64,000 bases of DNA from an uncultured Clostridia bacterium (GCA_934749845.1 CAKVHQ010000002.1:53097-117096); one strand, 5' to 3'; numbered from the stretch's first letter, positions 35,881 to 44,226 are shown. Translations and numbers: made by a program. Notes: generated by a model from the letters alone, not told the origin.

Positions 35881-35889
35881 TTCGACAAA
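35881..35889 (-). promoter_or_regulatory. Spo0A-box match upstream of the HAD gene
   Basis: Minus strand TTTGTCGAA, nine of nine to the 0A box TTTGTCRAA, in the divergent gap between the HAD phosphatase and the membrane protein at 35969. Functional proof is lacking; a 9-base match in AT-rich DNA can be chance. Confidence 0.4.
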
Positions 35890-35968
35890 ATGTCTACTTG
35901 TTTTGCAAAATTATACTAAACCTGAATATTCATATCAATTCTACAAAAACTATTTTTAGGGAGGAATT

Positions 35969-36403
35969 ATGGAACAAAATAGAAAAAGAAATTTGCTAAA
36001 TATGACTTACTACGCACTAGTAACTCTATCCATTTTAATAGGCGTAATTTTTATGATTTATTTAGCAACTCAAACTGTAACACTATACGCTAAAATTTGC
36101 TACTGGATTATAGCCGATTTAATTATTGGCATAGTTATTTTTGACATTATATGTACTAATATAAAAAAGTTTAAATATATCGTAGGCATAATTTTATACA
36201 TAACTACGCTTGTTGTGTTTGCCTTGTCAGTAATTTTTTACATAACTTTAAGCACAAACTTAATTTTGCCAGTAGCACAACTTTTTGCTTATCTCGCACC
36301 ATTCACAATGTCCTATATGATGATTATTTTCACAATAATATTATTTAATATAGGTCTAATTTTGGTGGAAAATAAGCCAAAAAGAACAAGGGCAGTGAAG
36401 TAA
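35969..36403 (+). CDS. Four-helix membrane protein of unknown function
   Basis: 144 residues with four predicted membrane helices (about 14-36, 42-64, 70-92 and 103-133), basic ends and no recognised motif. Strong SD GGGAGG 7 nt before the ATG. It stands alone between the divergent HAD gene and a terminator. I do not recognise the family. Confidence 0.75.
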   Translation: MEQNRKRNLLNMTYYALVTLSILIGVIFMIYLATQTVTLYAKICYWIIADLIIGIVIFDIICTNIKKFKYIVGIILYITTLVVFALSVIFYITLSTNLILPVAQLFAYLAPFTMSYMMIIFTIILFNIGLILVENKPKRTRAVK

Positions 36404-36418
36404 TTGCCACTCTAATAA

Positions 36419-36440
36419 AAAATCCCGCAAAGACGGGATT
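36419..36440. terminator. Bidirectional terminator
   Basis: AATCCCG / CGGGATT stem with a 6-nt loop, As before and Ts after, between two convergent genes. Confidence 0.85.
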
Positions 36441-37127
36441 TTATTTTTTATAGTGTATTATCATTTTATCTTCTTTGTCTAAATACTGTGCAAGAATTAT
36501 ATTTTTAAGTTGTTTTTTGTTTTCTACCCCTAGTTTTTCAAACAACCATTCTTCATCTTTGTTTAAATCGGTTAAACTAGAGTGGGAAACAAGCCCGTCA
36601 ATTACCATATAGTATGATAAACTTGGCTTTTCTGCCTTAATATTAAAGTCCTCAACAACTGTTGGCTTTTGCTCCGCCTTGGGCAAAATGCTAATTTGAC
36701 CACTATTTTCAAAAATTGCATAAGCGATGTCGTTTAAGTTAAAATAGCCTTGTTCTCGGCATAGCGCCAAAACTTCGTTAACATCCAACTTGCTTTTTTT
36801 CAAAAAATCGTATTGTATCTTTCCATCATAAATTATCGTTAACGGCTTGCCTTTAAAAAACTTTTTCATTAAAGGACCTTTTCTGCCAAGCAAAGTCACG
36901 CATAAATCAAAAAGGAAAAACACTGCCATTGCAACTAAATAGTACCAAAAAGGTGAGTCGGAAAGGTCAGTTGCCATTTCGGCAGCAATAGAGCCTATTG
37001 ATATTCCCATTACATAATCAATAAATTCGAGTTGTGCAATTTGCTTTTTTCCGCTAAACTTGCTTATAATAAACAAAAATACCACACTGCCTAAACTCAT
37101 CAATAACAATTTAATAACTTCATTCAT
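36441..37127 (-). CDS. DUF421 (YetF-like) membrane protein
   Basis: 228 residues. Three N-terminal membrane helices (about 5-22, 36-52, 60-80) with the family signature RKQIAQLEFIDYVMGISIGSIAAEMA-like block, then a cytoplasmic alpha/beta domain with GKPLTIIYDGKI and the paired LDVNEVLALCREQGYFNLNDIAYAI element. This is the YetF/YdfR/YrbG layout common in spore formers; a role in spore or envelope stress is suspected for the family but not shown. Closest to the tRNA operon and divergent from it. Confidence 0.88.
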   Translation of the reverse strand: MNEVIKLLLMSLGSVVFLFIISKFSGKKQIAQLEFIDYVMGISIGSIAAEMATDLSDSPFWYYLVAMAVFFLFDLCVTLLGRKGPLMKKFFKGKPLTIIYDGKIQYDFLKKSKLDVNEVLALCREQGYFNLNDIAYAIFENSGQISILPKAEQKPTVVEDFNIKAEKPSLSYYMVIDGLVSHSSLTDLNKDEEWLFEKLGVENKKQLKNIILAQYLDKEDKMIIHYKK

Positions 37128-37204
37128 AACCTAAAGTATTGACACTAACCAAAATACTAAACTAAAAATATTCTAAAAAAATAGATAAAAATAAAAAATT
37201 TTCC

Positions 37205-37233
37205 TTGACAAAATATTTATTTTATAATAATAT
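37205..37233 (+). promoter_or_regulatory. SigA promoter of the tRNA operon
   Basis: Perfect TTGACA (37205-37210), 17-nt spacer, TAATAT (37228-37233), 18 nt before the first tRNA. Confidence 0.85.
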
Positions 37234-37251
37234 AGGTAAGTCAGTGTTTAT

Positions 37252-37327
37252 CGAGGTGTAGCGCAGCTGGTAGCGCACGTGGTTTGGGACCATGGGGTCG
37301 GGAGTTCGAATCTCTTCACCTCGACCA
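37252..37327 (+). tRNA. tRNA-Pro (TGG)
   Basis: 76-nt cloverleaf with acceptor CGAGGTG / CACCTCG, anticodon loop TTTGGGA (TGG), T-arm GTTCGAATC and an encoded CCA end. First of six tRNAs. Confidence 0.97.
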
Positions 37328-37345
37328 TTGTTTAGCAAAGTTTAC

Positions 37346-37422
37346 GGGCCTTTAGCTCAGTTGGTTAGAGCAGCCGGCTCATAACCGGCCGGTCCGCGGT
37401 TCAAGTCCGTGAAGGCCCACCA
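37346..37422 (+). tRNA. tRNA with CAT anticodon (Ile2 or elongator Met)
   Basis: 77-nt cloverleaf, acceptor GGGCCTT / AAGGCCC, anticodon loop CTCATAA, CCA encoded. The GGxCCtTTAGCTCAGTTGG start recalls tRNA-Ile2, in which C34 becomes lysidine, more than elongator Met, but this cannot be settled by eye. Confidence 0.93.
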
Positions 37423-37454
37423 GTCTTTGTTAAACACAAACACATAGGATAAAT

Positions 37455-37531
37455 GGCTTGGTAGCTCAGCTGGTTAGAGCGCCGCCCTGTCACGGCGGAG
37501 GTCGAGGGTTCGAACCCCTTCCGAGTCGCCA
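37455..37531 (+). tRNA. tRNA-Asp (GTC)
   Basis: 77-nt cloverleaf with anticodon GTC in a CTGTCAC loop on a GCCGC/GCGGC-type stem; discriminator G and encoded CCA, both typical of Asp. Confidence 0.97.
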
Positions 37532-37591
37532 TTATCTTTAAAATTTCACATGAATTTTAGGGATTTTCATGTTTCAAGATATTTTTGAAAT

Positions 37592-37667
37592 GCCTCGATA
37601 GCTCAGTCGGTAGAGCAAGGGACTGAAAATCCCTGTGTCGGTGGTTCGATTCCGCCTCGAGGCACCA
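37592..37667 (+). tRNA. tRNA-Phe (GAA)
   Basis: 76-nt cloverleaf, acceptor GCCTCGA / TCGAGGC, anticodon loop CTGAAAA (GAA), discriminator A, encoded CCA. Confidence 0.97.
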
Positions 37668-37692
37668 ATATTTTGAAATGTGAAATAATCAT

Positions 37693-37768
37693 GCTGGTGT
37701 GGCTCAATTGGCAGAGCAGCTGATTTGTAATCAGCAGGTTGACGGTTCAAGTCCGCCCACCAGCTCCA
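37693..37768 (+). tRNA. tRNA-Thr (TGT)
   Basis: 76-nt cloverleaf, acceptor GCTGGTG / CACCAGC, anticodon loop TTTGTAA (TGT), discriminator T, encoded CCA. Confidence 0.96.
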
Positions 37769-37812
37769 TTGTTTTATGATATAACTAACCCGATATTATA
37801 AAACATATTCGA

Positions 37813-37898
37813 GGGTAGGTGCCCGAGGGGCCAATGGGAGCAGACTGTAAATCTGCCGGCTCACGCCTACGGTGGTTCGAATCCATCCCTACCCACCA
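37813..37898 (+). tRNA. tRNA-Tyr (GTA)
   Basis: 86-nt class II tRNA with a long variable arm (CGGCTCACGCCTACGG region), acceptor GGGTAGG / CCTACCC, anticodon loop CTGTAAA (GTA), encoded CCA. Last of the cluster. Confidence 0.97.
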
Positions 37899-37902
37899 GT
37901 TA

Positions 37903-37930
37903 AAAGCAACGAGTAAAATCGTTGCTTTTT
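37903..37930 (+). terminator. Terminator of the tRNA operon
   Basis: AAAGCAACGA / TCGTTGCTTT stem, 6-nt loop and Ts, starting 5 nt after the tRNA-Tyr CCA. Confidence 0.9.
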
Positions 37931-37935
37931 TGTTT

Positions 37936-38234
37936 TTGTTTTATAACTAATGCTTATATTTTATGGATTCACTTTATCTTAACTTTACTAGTTTTTATTT
38001 TAAATTTATTTAACTAAATACTGTTCTGTCAGTTTACGATTAAAATACAAGTTATTATTTTGTGCCATCATTTTTCCTTTTATATTAGTCTTATACATAA
38101 AGACTTAAGATTTTTATCCCATAAAATAGTTGAGTATGAATATTAGTGCTAAAGTATTTAAAATGAAATCGATATAATGTAAATTACTAAATATGTATAA
38201 GCAATCTACTTCCACCATTTATTAAAGTAAGCAT
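37936..38234. other. AT-rich gap without a confident gene
   Basis: About 300 nt between the tRNA operon and the next gene. The only candidate is a 21-codon minus-strand frame (38071 to 38006) that begins with MMAQNNN and has a good SD (AAAGGA) 5 nt upstream; it may be the start of a decayed gene. Nothing else is seen. Confidence 0.3.
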
Positions 38235-38260
38235 AAAAAAACTGAATTAAATTCAGTTTT
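38235..38260 (-). terminator. Terminator of the 38260-38760 gene
   Basis: ACTGAATT / AATTCAGT palindrome with Ts following on the minus strand, touching the stop codon. Confidence 0.75.
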
Positions 38261-38760
38261 TATAGTTCTTCAATCAAGTCCGCTATATCGAAAAGTTCAA
38301 CGCTATTTTTAATATCTTTTTCTAAATCATTTTTAAAACCGCTAACAATTTCTTGCAGATTAAAATTCCTATCGGTTTGCTTTAGTTGTTTTAATGTTCT
38401 AGTAGAGAGTATAGCCTTTTGCAAAATCCACAAATCAAGTTTGGATAGTTGGTTGTTGGGCGACATTTGATAGAATTGAGGCATTGCTTGTTTGAATGTT
38501 AAAATGTTTATACTGTTTTCATCATTTTGCTTAACTATAAACTCAGCCATATCACTATCTTCGCCCAAAATGTATTTTTGTCCAGTTAAAATTTCTGTGT
38601 AAAACTTGCCATTTTTTACAAACATGCGCAATTGTGCAGTTGGTTCTTTTCCTTCTTCAAAAGCATATGAGTTTGCCACCAATATATCTTTAAGACTAAA
38701 CATTTTTTTGTTCATTAAATCTAATTCATCTTCAATCATTTTTTGCTTTGTGTCCTTCAT
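38260..38760 (-). CDS. Hypothetical cytoplasmic protein upstream of spoIIA
   Basis: 166 residues, not recognised. Acidic, mostly helical, no membrane helix or signal peptide; a short beta section (LRMFVKNGKFYTEILTGQKYILGED) lies near residues 45-70, and the C-terminus is a charged helical run. SD GGAG precedes the ATG. It is divergent from the spoIIA operon, and shares its upstream region, including Spo0A-box-like sequences, so co-regulation with sporulation is possible but unproven. Confidence 0.75.
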   Translation of the reverse strand: MKDTKQKMIEDELDLMNKKMFSLKDILVANSYAFEEGKEPTAQLRMFVKNGKFYTEILTGQKYILGEDSDMAEFIVKQNDENSINILTFKQAMPQFYQMSPNNQLSKLDLWILQKAILSTRTLKQLKQTDRNFNLQEIVSGFKNDLEKDIKNSVELFDIADLIEEL

Positions 38761-38799
38761 AGTAATTTCTCCTATATTTAATTTATCATAAATTTATAT

Positions 38800-38860
38800 T
38801 TTGTCAATAGCAAATCTTTGTATTTGCTTTTTTTACGCCCTAAAAAGTCATGTTTCGACA
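38800..38860. promoter_or_regulatory. Spo0A-box-like sites upstream of spoIIA
   Basis: TTTGTCAAT at 38800-38808 (eight of nine to TTTGTCRAA) and the core TGTCGAA read on the minus strand at 38854-38860. Spo0A activates spoIIA in Bacillus and clostridia, so the place is right; no clear SigH promoter was found. Confidence 0.45.
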
Positions 38861-38944
38861 TTAACTCTAAATTTTTTTAGTTAACGATGTGCTAGCATAT
38901 AACTACGATTTTTCAAGCAAAGTGTACATAAAAGGAGAGGAAAT

Positions 38945-39253
38945 ATGGAAATTAAACACAGAATTTACAACAACATTTTATATCTAGTGCTTTGCGGAGA
39001 ACTTGACGAAAACAGTTCGCATTTTGTTAAAGCCACCGTTGATAACTTATTTGAAGAAAATAAGTTTAAAGAGGTTATTATCGACTTGTCCGAACTTGAA
39101 TTTATGGATTCTACAGGCGTTGGAGTGCTGATTGGAAGATACAAAAAAATGAAGGAAAGAAACATTCCAATTTATATATGCAACCCTTCAAAACATGCTG
39201 AAAAAATCTTTAAAATGACAGGCTTATATGGCATCATGCCAAAAATTAAATAG
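38945..39253 (+). CDS. spoIIAA: SpoIIAA, anti-anti-sigma factor
   Basis: 102-residue STAS protein that frees SigF by binding SpoIIAB. The phosphorylated serine lies in the MDSTGVGVLIGRYK motif (Ser ~57). SD AGGAGAGG. First gene of spoIIAA-spoIIAB-sigF; 12 nt to the next gene. Confidence 0.96.
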   Translation: MEIKHRIYNNILYLVLCGELDENSSHFVKATVDNLFEENKFKEVIIDLSELEFMDSTGVGVLIGRYKKMKERNIPIYICNPSKHAEKIFKMTGLYGIMPKIK

Positions 39254-39265
39254 AGGAGAAATAAA

Positions 39266-39715
39266 ATGGAATTACTTAATGAAATGACTTTGACTGTAAA
39301 AGCAATTTCCGTCAACGAGGGATTTGTTAGAAGTGCTATTGCGGCTTTTTGCGTGGAAGCAAACCCAACATTAGACGAAATTACAGACATTAAAACAGCA
39401 GTGAGTGAGGCAGTAACTAATTCGGTTGTTCATGCCTATCCAGATAAAGTTGGCGAAATTTTAGTTAAAGTTAAATTGTACTCAAAATGCGTTGATATAA
39501 CGATAACCGACTATGGAAAAGGAATTGACAATATCGAACAAGCAAAAGAACCATTTTTTACAACCAAGCCAGAGCAAGAAAGAAGTGGAATGGGCTTTAC
39601 CGTTATGGAAAGTTTTATGGACGAATTTAGTGTGGAACGAAACAGAGGAAAGGGCATAACCATACGAATGAAAAAAAAATTAGGGAGTGAGCAAAAACAA
39701 GTTGTGGGAGCATAG
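39266..39715 (+). CDS. spoIIAB: SpoIIAB, anti-sigma-F factor and kinase
   Basis: 149-residue GHKL/HATPase that holds SigF and phosphorylates SpoIIAA. N-box DIKTAVSEAVTNSVVHAY, G1 DYGKGID, G2 ERSGMGFTVMESFMD. Length and motifs match Bacillus (146). SD GAGGAG. It ends 2 nt before sigF. Confidence 0.96.
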   Translation: MELLNEMTLTVKAISVNEGFVRSAIAAFCVEANPTLDEITDIKTAVSEAVTNSVVHAYPDKVGEILVKVKLYSKCVDITITDYGKGIDNIEQAKEPFFTTKPEQERSGMGFTVMESFMDEFSVERNRGKGITIRMKKKLGSEQKQVVGA

Positions 39716-39717
39716 AC

Positions 39718-40446
39718 ATGCTCGACCATACAAAAACTCTAGAACTTATTGTCCAAGCCCAAAAGGGAGATGAACAAGCAAAAACAATTTTGCTTGAGGA
39801 AAATTCGCCCTTAATTAAAAGCATAATCAAGCCATATCGGTTCAAAGGAATTGAATATGACGATTTATACCAACTGGGTTGTTTGGGCTTTATAAAAGCA
39901 ATTTCAAACTTCAATCCCGAGTTCAACACAAAGTTTTCAACCTACGCCGTGCCTATGATTGCAGGCGAAGTAAAACGATTTATGAGAGATGATGGCTCAA
40001 TAAAGGTTAGCAGGGCTTTGAAATCGTTAAATATTCAAATAAACAGGTTTATCCTTGAATTTAAAGCAAGCAACAACAACGAAAATCCATCAATCGAGCA
40101 AATTGCCAAGCATTTCAAAATGGACCAACAAGAAATCGTTTTCGCAATGGACAGCAAAAAAGCACTTTTATCGTTAGATGAAAAACAAGACGAAAGTAAT
40201 CCTCGCTCAAGGTCGATAATGGAAGCCATTGAAGAACCAAACGCCATGGATAATATGATTGATAACATATTGCTTAAAGACATATTAAATTCGCTTCCAA
40301 CAAGAGAAAGAAAAATCATAGCATTAAGATATTTTGAGGACCAAACTCAAAGCGAAATTGCACAAAAACTAGGGGTTTCTCAAGTTCAAGTGTCAAGGTT
40401 AGAATGTAAGATTTTAGAAAAATTAAAAGCCAGATTTAAAGATTAA
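39718..40446 (+). CDS. sigF: Sporulation sigma factor SigF (early forespore)
   Basis: 242-residue forespore sigma factor. Region 2 with YDDLYQLGCLGFIKAI and FSTYAVPMIAGEVKRFMRDDG, region 3, and region 4 with LPTRERKIIALRYFEDQTQ and SQVQVSRLECK. The operon position after SpoIIAA/AB is decisive for SigF over the similar SigG at the other end of the window. Ends at a bidirectional terminator. Confidence 0.96.
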   Translation: MLDHTKTLELIVQAQKGDEQAKTILLEENSPLIKSIIKPYRFKGIEYDDLYQLGCLGFIKAISNFNPEFNTKFSTYAVPMIAGEVKRFMRDDGSIKVSRALKSLNIQINRFILEFKASNNNENPSIEQIAKHFKMDQQEIVFAMDSKKALLSLDEKQDESNPRSRSIMEAIEEPNAMDNMIDNILLKDILNSLPTRERKIIALRYFEDQTQSEIAQKLGVSQVQVSRLECKILEKLKARFKD

Positions 40447-40472
40447 AGCATCTACATAGTAGATGCTTTTTC
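40445..40472. terminator. Bidirectional terminator of spoIIA and the Cys-rich lipoprotein
   Basis: Perfect AAAGCATCTAC / GTAGATGCTTT stem, 3-nt loop, Ts downstream. The stop codons of both converging genes touch or lie inside it. Confidence 0.85.
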
Positions 40473-42518
40473 GTTATTATCAATACTTTTGTCGTTATCG
40501 TTTTCAATCTTTTGCACTTCTTCCATTTGACCATTTTCCTTGTTTTCAACAAGTTCAGTTTTGTTTTGTTCTTTTTCCATTTTGTCTGGGTCGAATGGGT
40601 TAGGTAGTGGACTGTTAACCACAGGCGCGTTTGTTTGTTGTTCTTCCAAGTTTGTTTTATCTTCCAACACAACTGGTTTTTCATTTTTCTTTGCTTCTAG
40701 GGTTGTAAATTCTTTCTTTGCAGGAATCTCAACAGTCGCAGTGTTTTCATTTACTTGATTGTTTAATTTTTCATCAGTCTTGTTTAAAACTTGCTTATCT
40801 TGAATGTTTGTGTTTGGTTCAGTATTGTTAAGCACATTTTCTTTTTGTTCACTAGTATTATTGTCTTGGTTTAAAACAACATCATCGTTCTTATTTTCTT
40901 CATCAATAATAACATTTTCGTTAGAGTTTGGTTCTTGACCGTAAATGTAATCTTTGCCGTAAGTATCAATATTAGTATAAATATTTTGGTAAGTATCAAT
41001 ATTTCTTGGCATTAGGGCGTATGTGTCTATATTAGGCATGTTTTTGTAGTAGCCATAACCATAGTTCCCATTTGGATAATATCCGTTACCGTAAACACCA
41101 TTCATGTTGTTTGCGTTATTATATCCGTTTGCTCTGTTAGCCATATAATTTGAATAATTATTTGCTATTCCTTGATTAAGTGAAGGATTAGTTACATTTT
41201 GATTTGTCATAGGTGGAATTGGTTTTCCAGCAACAGAAGAGGGTGGGAAAACCCTATCTGATCGTTTTACAACTGTCTTTGTGTTTTGTTCATTTTTAAT
41301 AGGAACTGCGTTAGAGTTTTCGTATTTTTCCAAATTTGTATTTTCCACTTTTGTAGTTTGCATAGCACTGATTTTATTCGATTTTTCAGTGTTTTTTCTA
41401 CTTTGCATAGCACTTAATATTTTTTGTTTTAATGGTCCATAAAACTTTTTTATACCAGAGTTGTTTGTGCTGTTATTACTCACATTTTTTGCAGTGTAAG
41501 TTTTGTTAGTGTTGTTATTTGCAATCTTATTTATTTGAGTTGTAGAATTCTTTAAAGTTTGTTCAGTGGTAGTTGTGTCGCACTGACCATTTGGACAAAT
41601 AATGTTGTTCAAATCGTTTATGCAACTAATGCAATCGTTCATGTCTTGAATTCTTGTATCTAAACACATTCCAATTTTTCCGTAACAAGAGCAGAGAGAA
41701 TCAAAGTTGCCATAATAATTTTTAAGCAAAGGTTTTAAAGTTGAAAGTAGAGAATTTAAATCTCCTTTAGTTGAATTTAACTTGCTTAAGCAATCGTTTA
41801 ATTTACCTAAACATGTGTTACATTCTTCAATTTGGCTATCGGTTAATTGAATTGAACCATCGTTTAATTTATCGCATAAAGATTTGCAGTTGTTGCAAGC
41901 AATTTTTAGTTGTTGTCTGCAATTATTGCACTCTGCGTTAGCACAAATACAATCCGAACAAGTGTTATACAAATCTTCTATTTTTGCAAAATAGTTTTGT
42001 AAATTATCAGTTGTGAAATTTTCACTTGTAGAATTTACATATTTTGGTTGATATTCAAAATTTCTAACTTTATCTTGATTAGTTTTAACATTATTGCCAT
42101 TGTTATTATTGCTATCAAACAAATCGTTGTTTATTTTTCTAACAGTAAAATTATCTTTAACATAGTTATTATTTGAATCGTAAAATCCAATTTTTTTAGG
42201 CAAATAGGTGTTTGAACTTGTACCAACTTTTTTGGTATTAGTTAGGGTATAATTATTTGTTGAATTGTAAGTTTTTTTGCTTACATTTCCTGTTGTAGCA
42301 GTATTAGTATTTCCGCTAGATATTGGGGAAATATCCTTAATTTCCAACTGTACATCAGTTGCACTATCCAAGTTGTTTAAAACTTGAACAATTTTTTGTG
42401 TTTCCTTATTTATTTTGTTGCTAACTTGTTTTGCTGTTTTTGCTTCGCCACAGCCAACTAATAAAACTGCTGTGATTAAAGCCAAAATTAAAACAAATGA
42501 ACGCTTCAAATGCTTCAT
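40452..42518 (-). CDS. Large Cys-rich lipoprotein with NIDTY repeats
   Basis: 688 residues, not recognised as a known family. Signal peptide and lipobox LVGC (~20-23). Residues ~187-313 hold about 18 cysteines, often in CxxC or CxC pairs (CSDCIC, CNNCR, CNTC), suggesting disulfides or metal binding. Residues ~440-495 are Asn/Tyr/Gly-rich, ~495-525 contain three NIDTY repeats, and the last ~150 are acidic and Asn/Glu-rich, probably disordered. SD GGAGG. A copy of the dispersed repeat family lies inside the gene, coding for two SAMQ segments. Placed between spoIIA and spoVA, divergent from spoVAC, so a sporulation or coat-related role is plausible but only by context. Confidence 0.8.
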   Translation of the reverse strand: MKHLKRSFVLILALITAVLLVGCGEAKTAKQVSNKINKETQKIVQVLNNLDSATDVQLEIKDISPISSGNTNTATTGNVSKKTYNSTNNYTLTNTKKVGTSSNTYLPKKIGFYDSNNNYVKDNFTVRKINNDLFDSNNNNGNNVKTNQDKVRNFEYQPKYVNSTSENFTTDNLQNYFAKIEDLYNTCSDCICANAECNNCRQQLKIACNNCKSLCDKLNDGSIQLTDSQIEECNTCLGKLNDCLSKLNSTKGDLNSLLSTLKPLLKNYYGNFDSLCSCYGKIGMCLDTRIQDMNDCISCINDLNNIICPNGQCDTTTTEQTLKNSTTQINKIANNNTNKTYTAKNVSNNSTNNSGIKKFYGPLKQKILSAMQSRKNTEKSNKISAMQTTKVENTNLEKYENSNAVPIKNEQNTKTVVKRSDRVFPPSSVAGKPIPPMTNQNVTNPSLNQGIANNYSNYMANRANGYNNANNMNGVYGNGYYPNGNYGYGYYKNMPNIDTYALMPRNIDTYQNIYTNIDTYGKDYIYGQEPNSNENVIIDEENKNDDVVLNQDNNTSEQKENVLNNTEPNTNIQDKQVLNKTDEKLNNQVNENTATVEIPAKKEFTTLEAKKNEKPVVLEDKTNLEEQQTNAPVVNSPLPNPFDPDKMEKEQNKTELVENKENGQMEEVQKIENDNDKSIDNNEKASTM
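41357..41416. repeat. Dispersed repeat, copy C, inside a coding sequence
   Basis: TTTGCATAGCACT occurs twice in direct orientation (41357-41369 and 41403-41415), with TCGATTTTTC between them as in copy A. The frame of the lipoprotein gene stays open through it. Confidence 0.6.
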
Positions 42519-42633
42519 AAAATATCCTCCGTTTTTAACTATTGATAGTTTGTACAGTTTTGCAAAATTTATTTATTAAAAAAAGTGTATATTTGGAAAA
42601 AATTGGCAATAAATAAAAGCGGAGATATGTAAA

Positions 42634-43143
42634 ATGAACAAAGAAAGTGAAAAAGATAAAGGGCTTCAAACCAAATTAGAACATGAAATTTCGCCCAAAA
42701 AAAGAAAAGAACGAAATGAAAAATATAATGCTTATGTAGAGGCAAAGTCACCCAAAACAAAAAATTTTCCTTCGCTTATAAATGCATTTTGGGTGGGAGG
42801 ACTAATTTGCTGTATTGGTCAGGGAATATACGACATTACTAGCCTTTTATTTCCAGCGATGACAGACACAGAGTTAAATGCTTGGATGCTTATTATTTTA
42901 ATTTTCTTTACCTGCTTTTTAACCGCTATTGGTGTGTTTGACAAAATTGGAAACTTTGCAGGAGCGGGAACAATCGTTCCAATAACTGGCTTTGCAAACT
43001 CGATTGCCAGCCCAGCACTGGAATACAAAAAAGAAGGCATTATTTTTGGAGTATGCTCCAAAATGTTCGTAGTTGCTGGACCTGTTATCGTTTGCGGAAC
43101 AGTCGCAAGCGTAATTGTAGGCATAATTTATCTATTTATTTAA
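42634..43143 (+). CDS. spoVAC: SpoVAC, DPA channel membrane protein
   Basis: 169 residues. A charged, helical N-terminal tail (~1-50), then about four membrane helices. SpoVAC is the mechanosensitive part of the spore DPA-calcium channel in the inner membrane. Family motifs NAFWVGGLICCIGQ, GIFDKIGNFAGAGTIVPITGFANS. SD GGAG. A weak forespore-type promoter (GTATA at 42587, 13-nt spacer, GGCAATAAAT at 42605) lies upstream. First of spoVAC-D-E. Confidence 0.95.
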   Translation: MNKESEKDKGLQTKLEHEISPKKRKERNEKYNAYVEAKSPKTKNFPSLINAFWVGGLICCIGQGIYDITSLLFPAMTDTELNAWMLIILIFFTCFLTAIGVFDKIGNFAGAGTIVPITGFANSIASPALEYKKEGIIFGVCSKMFVVAGPVIVCGTVASVIVGIIYLFI

Positions 43144-43154
43144 TGTGAGGAAGT

Positions 43155-44177
43155 ATGAATTATAACAGAATAGGAAGTCAAACTATAGTTTTTAAAAATC
43201 AGCCAAAAATTATTGGCAACTATGCCATTGTTGGACAAAAAGAGGGCTCTGGTCCTTTTGGAAAATATTTTGACTATGTTCTTGAAAACGACTTGTTTGG
43301 AGAAAAAACCTACGAAAAGGCAGAACGCAAAATAATGGAACATGCAATATTTAGTTGCGTGGATAAAGCACAAATCGACCCTAATGAAATTGATGTGATT
43401 TTGTCTGGTGACTTACTAAACCAAATAGTATCATCAAGTTTTGCTGCTAGACATTTTGATAAGCCATTTTTAGGGTTATATAGCGCTTGCTCAACCATGA
43501 CAGAGAGTTTGGCGATTGCAAGTTGTCTCGTCGATGGAAAATATGTGAAAACAGCAGTTTGTGCCACAGGAAGCCATTTTTCAACGGCAGAAAAGCAATA
43601 TCGTTTCCCACTTGAACTGGGAAATCAACGCCCACCAGTTGCTCAATGGACTGTTACAGGAGCAGGAACAACGCTATTATCACTAAACGGAGATAAGAGT
43701 TGTCCAAAAATCACTATGGCAACTTTTGGAAAGGTTGTTGACTATGGCATTGCTGACGCCAATAACATGGGAGCAGCCATGGCGCCTGCTGCTATGAATA
43801 CTTTAATTGCACATTTTAGTGATACCAAAACAAGACCAAGCGACTATGACCTTATTTTAACGGGAGATTTAGGTAAACTTGGAAGTGAAATCTTACGGGA
43901 TTTAATGGAACGAAATGGCTATGCTCTGGGTTCAAATTACAGTGACTGCGGACAAATGATTTTTGATGACCATCAGCACACATACCAAGGCGGAAGTGGA
44001 GCAGGTTGCAGTGCTAGCGTTTTTAATTCTTATGTTTTGTCGCACATAAAAGACGGAACTTATAAAAAGGTGCTGTTTTTAGCAACTGGTGCATTATTAA
44101 GCCCAACAACAACTTTTCAAGGGGACACAATTCCCGCAATTTCACATGCTGTTGTGGTTGAACGCGGAGATGAGTAA
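43155..44177 (+). CDS. spoVAD: SpoVAD, DPA-binding protein
   Basis: 340-residue thiolase-fold protein that binds dipicolinic acid for import into the spore. Motifs GPFGKYFDYV, SGDLLNQI, LYSACSTMTESL (conserved Cys ~113), VTGAGTTLLS and the C-terminal GGSGAGCSASVF. 11 nt after spoVAC. Full length. Confidence 0.96.
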   Translation: MNYNRIGSQTIVFKNQPKIIGNYAIVGQKEGSGPFGKYFDYVLENDLFGEKTYEKAERKIMEHAIFSCVDKAQIDPNEIDVILSGDLLNQIVSSSFAARHFDKPFLGLYSACSTMTESLAIASCLVDGKYVKTAVCATGSHFSTAEKQYRFPLELGNQRPPVAQWTVTGAGTTLLSLNGDKSCPKITMATFGKVVDYGIADANNMGAAMAPAAMNTLIAHFSDTKTRPSDYDLILTGDLGKLGSEILRDLMERNGYALGSNYSDCGQMIFDDHQHTYQGGSGAGCSASVFNSYVLSHIKDGTYKKVLFLATGALLSPTTTFQGDTIPAISHAVVVERGDE

Positions 44178-44180
44178 AAA

Positions 44181-44226
44181 CCGATGAAACGCAGAAAAAT
44201 CGGCATGTTTTAAGTGCTATGCAAAC
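44181..44226. repeat. Dispersed repeat, copy D, between spoVAD and spoVAE
   Basis: AAAAATCGGCATGTTTTAAG then TGCTATGCAAA: over the shared ~30 bases it matches the right half of copy A with only a few changes. A CCGAT / ATCGG hairpin lies at its left. It fills nearly the whole gap inside the spoVA operon. Confidence 0.65.

Noticed and set aside
37905..37935. Tyrosine-recombinase attachment site at the tRNA-Tyr end
   Set aside because: No integrase gene or second copy of the tRNA 3' end lies nearby, and the sequence is a plain terminator.
38861..38940. SigH promoter of the spoIIA operon
   Set aside because: No AGGA...GAAT pair with proper spacing was found, although SigH control would be expected.
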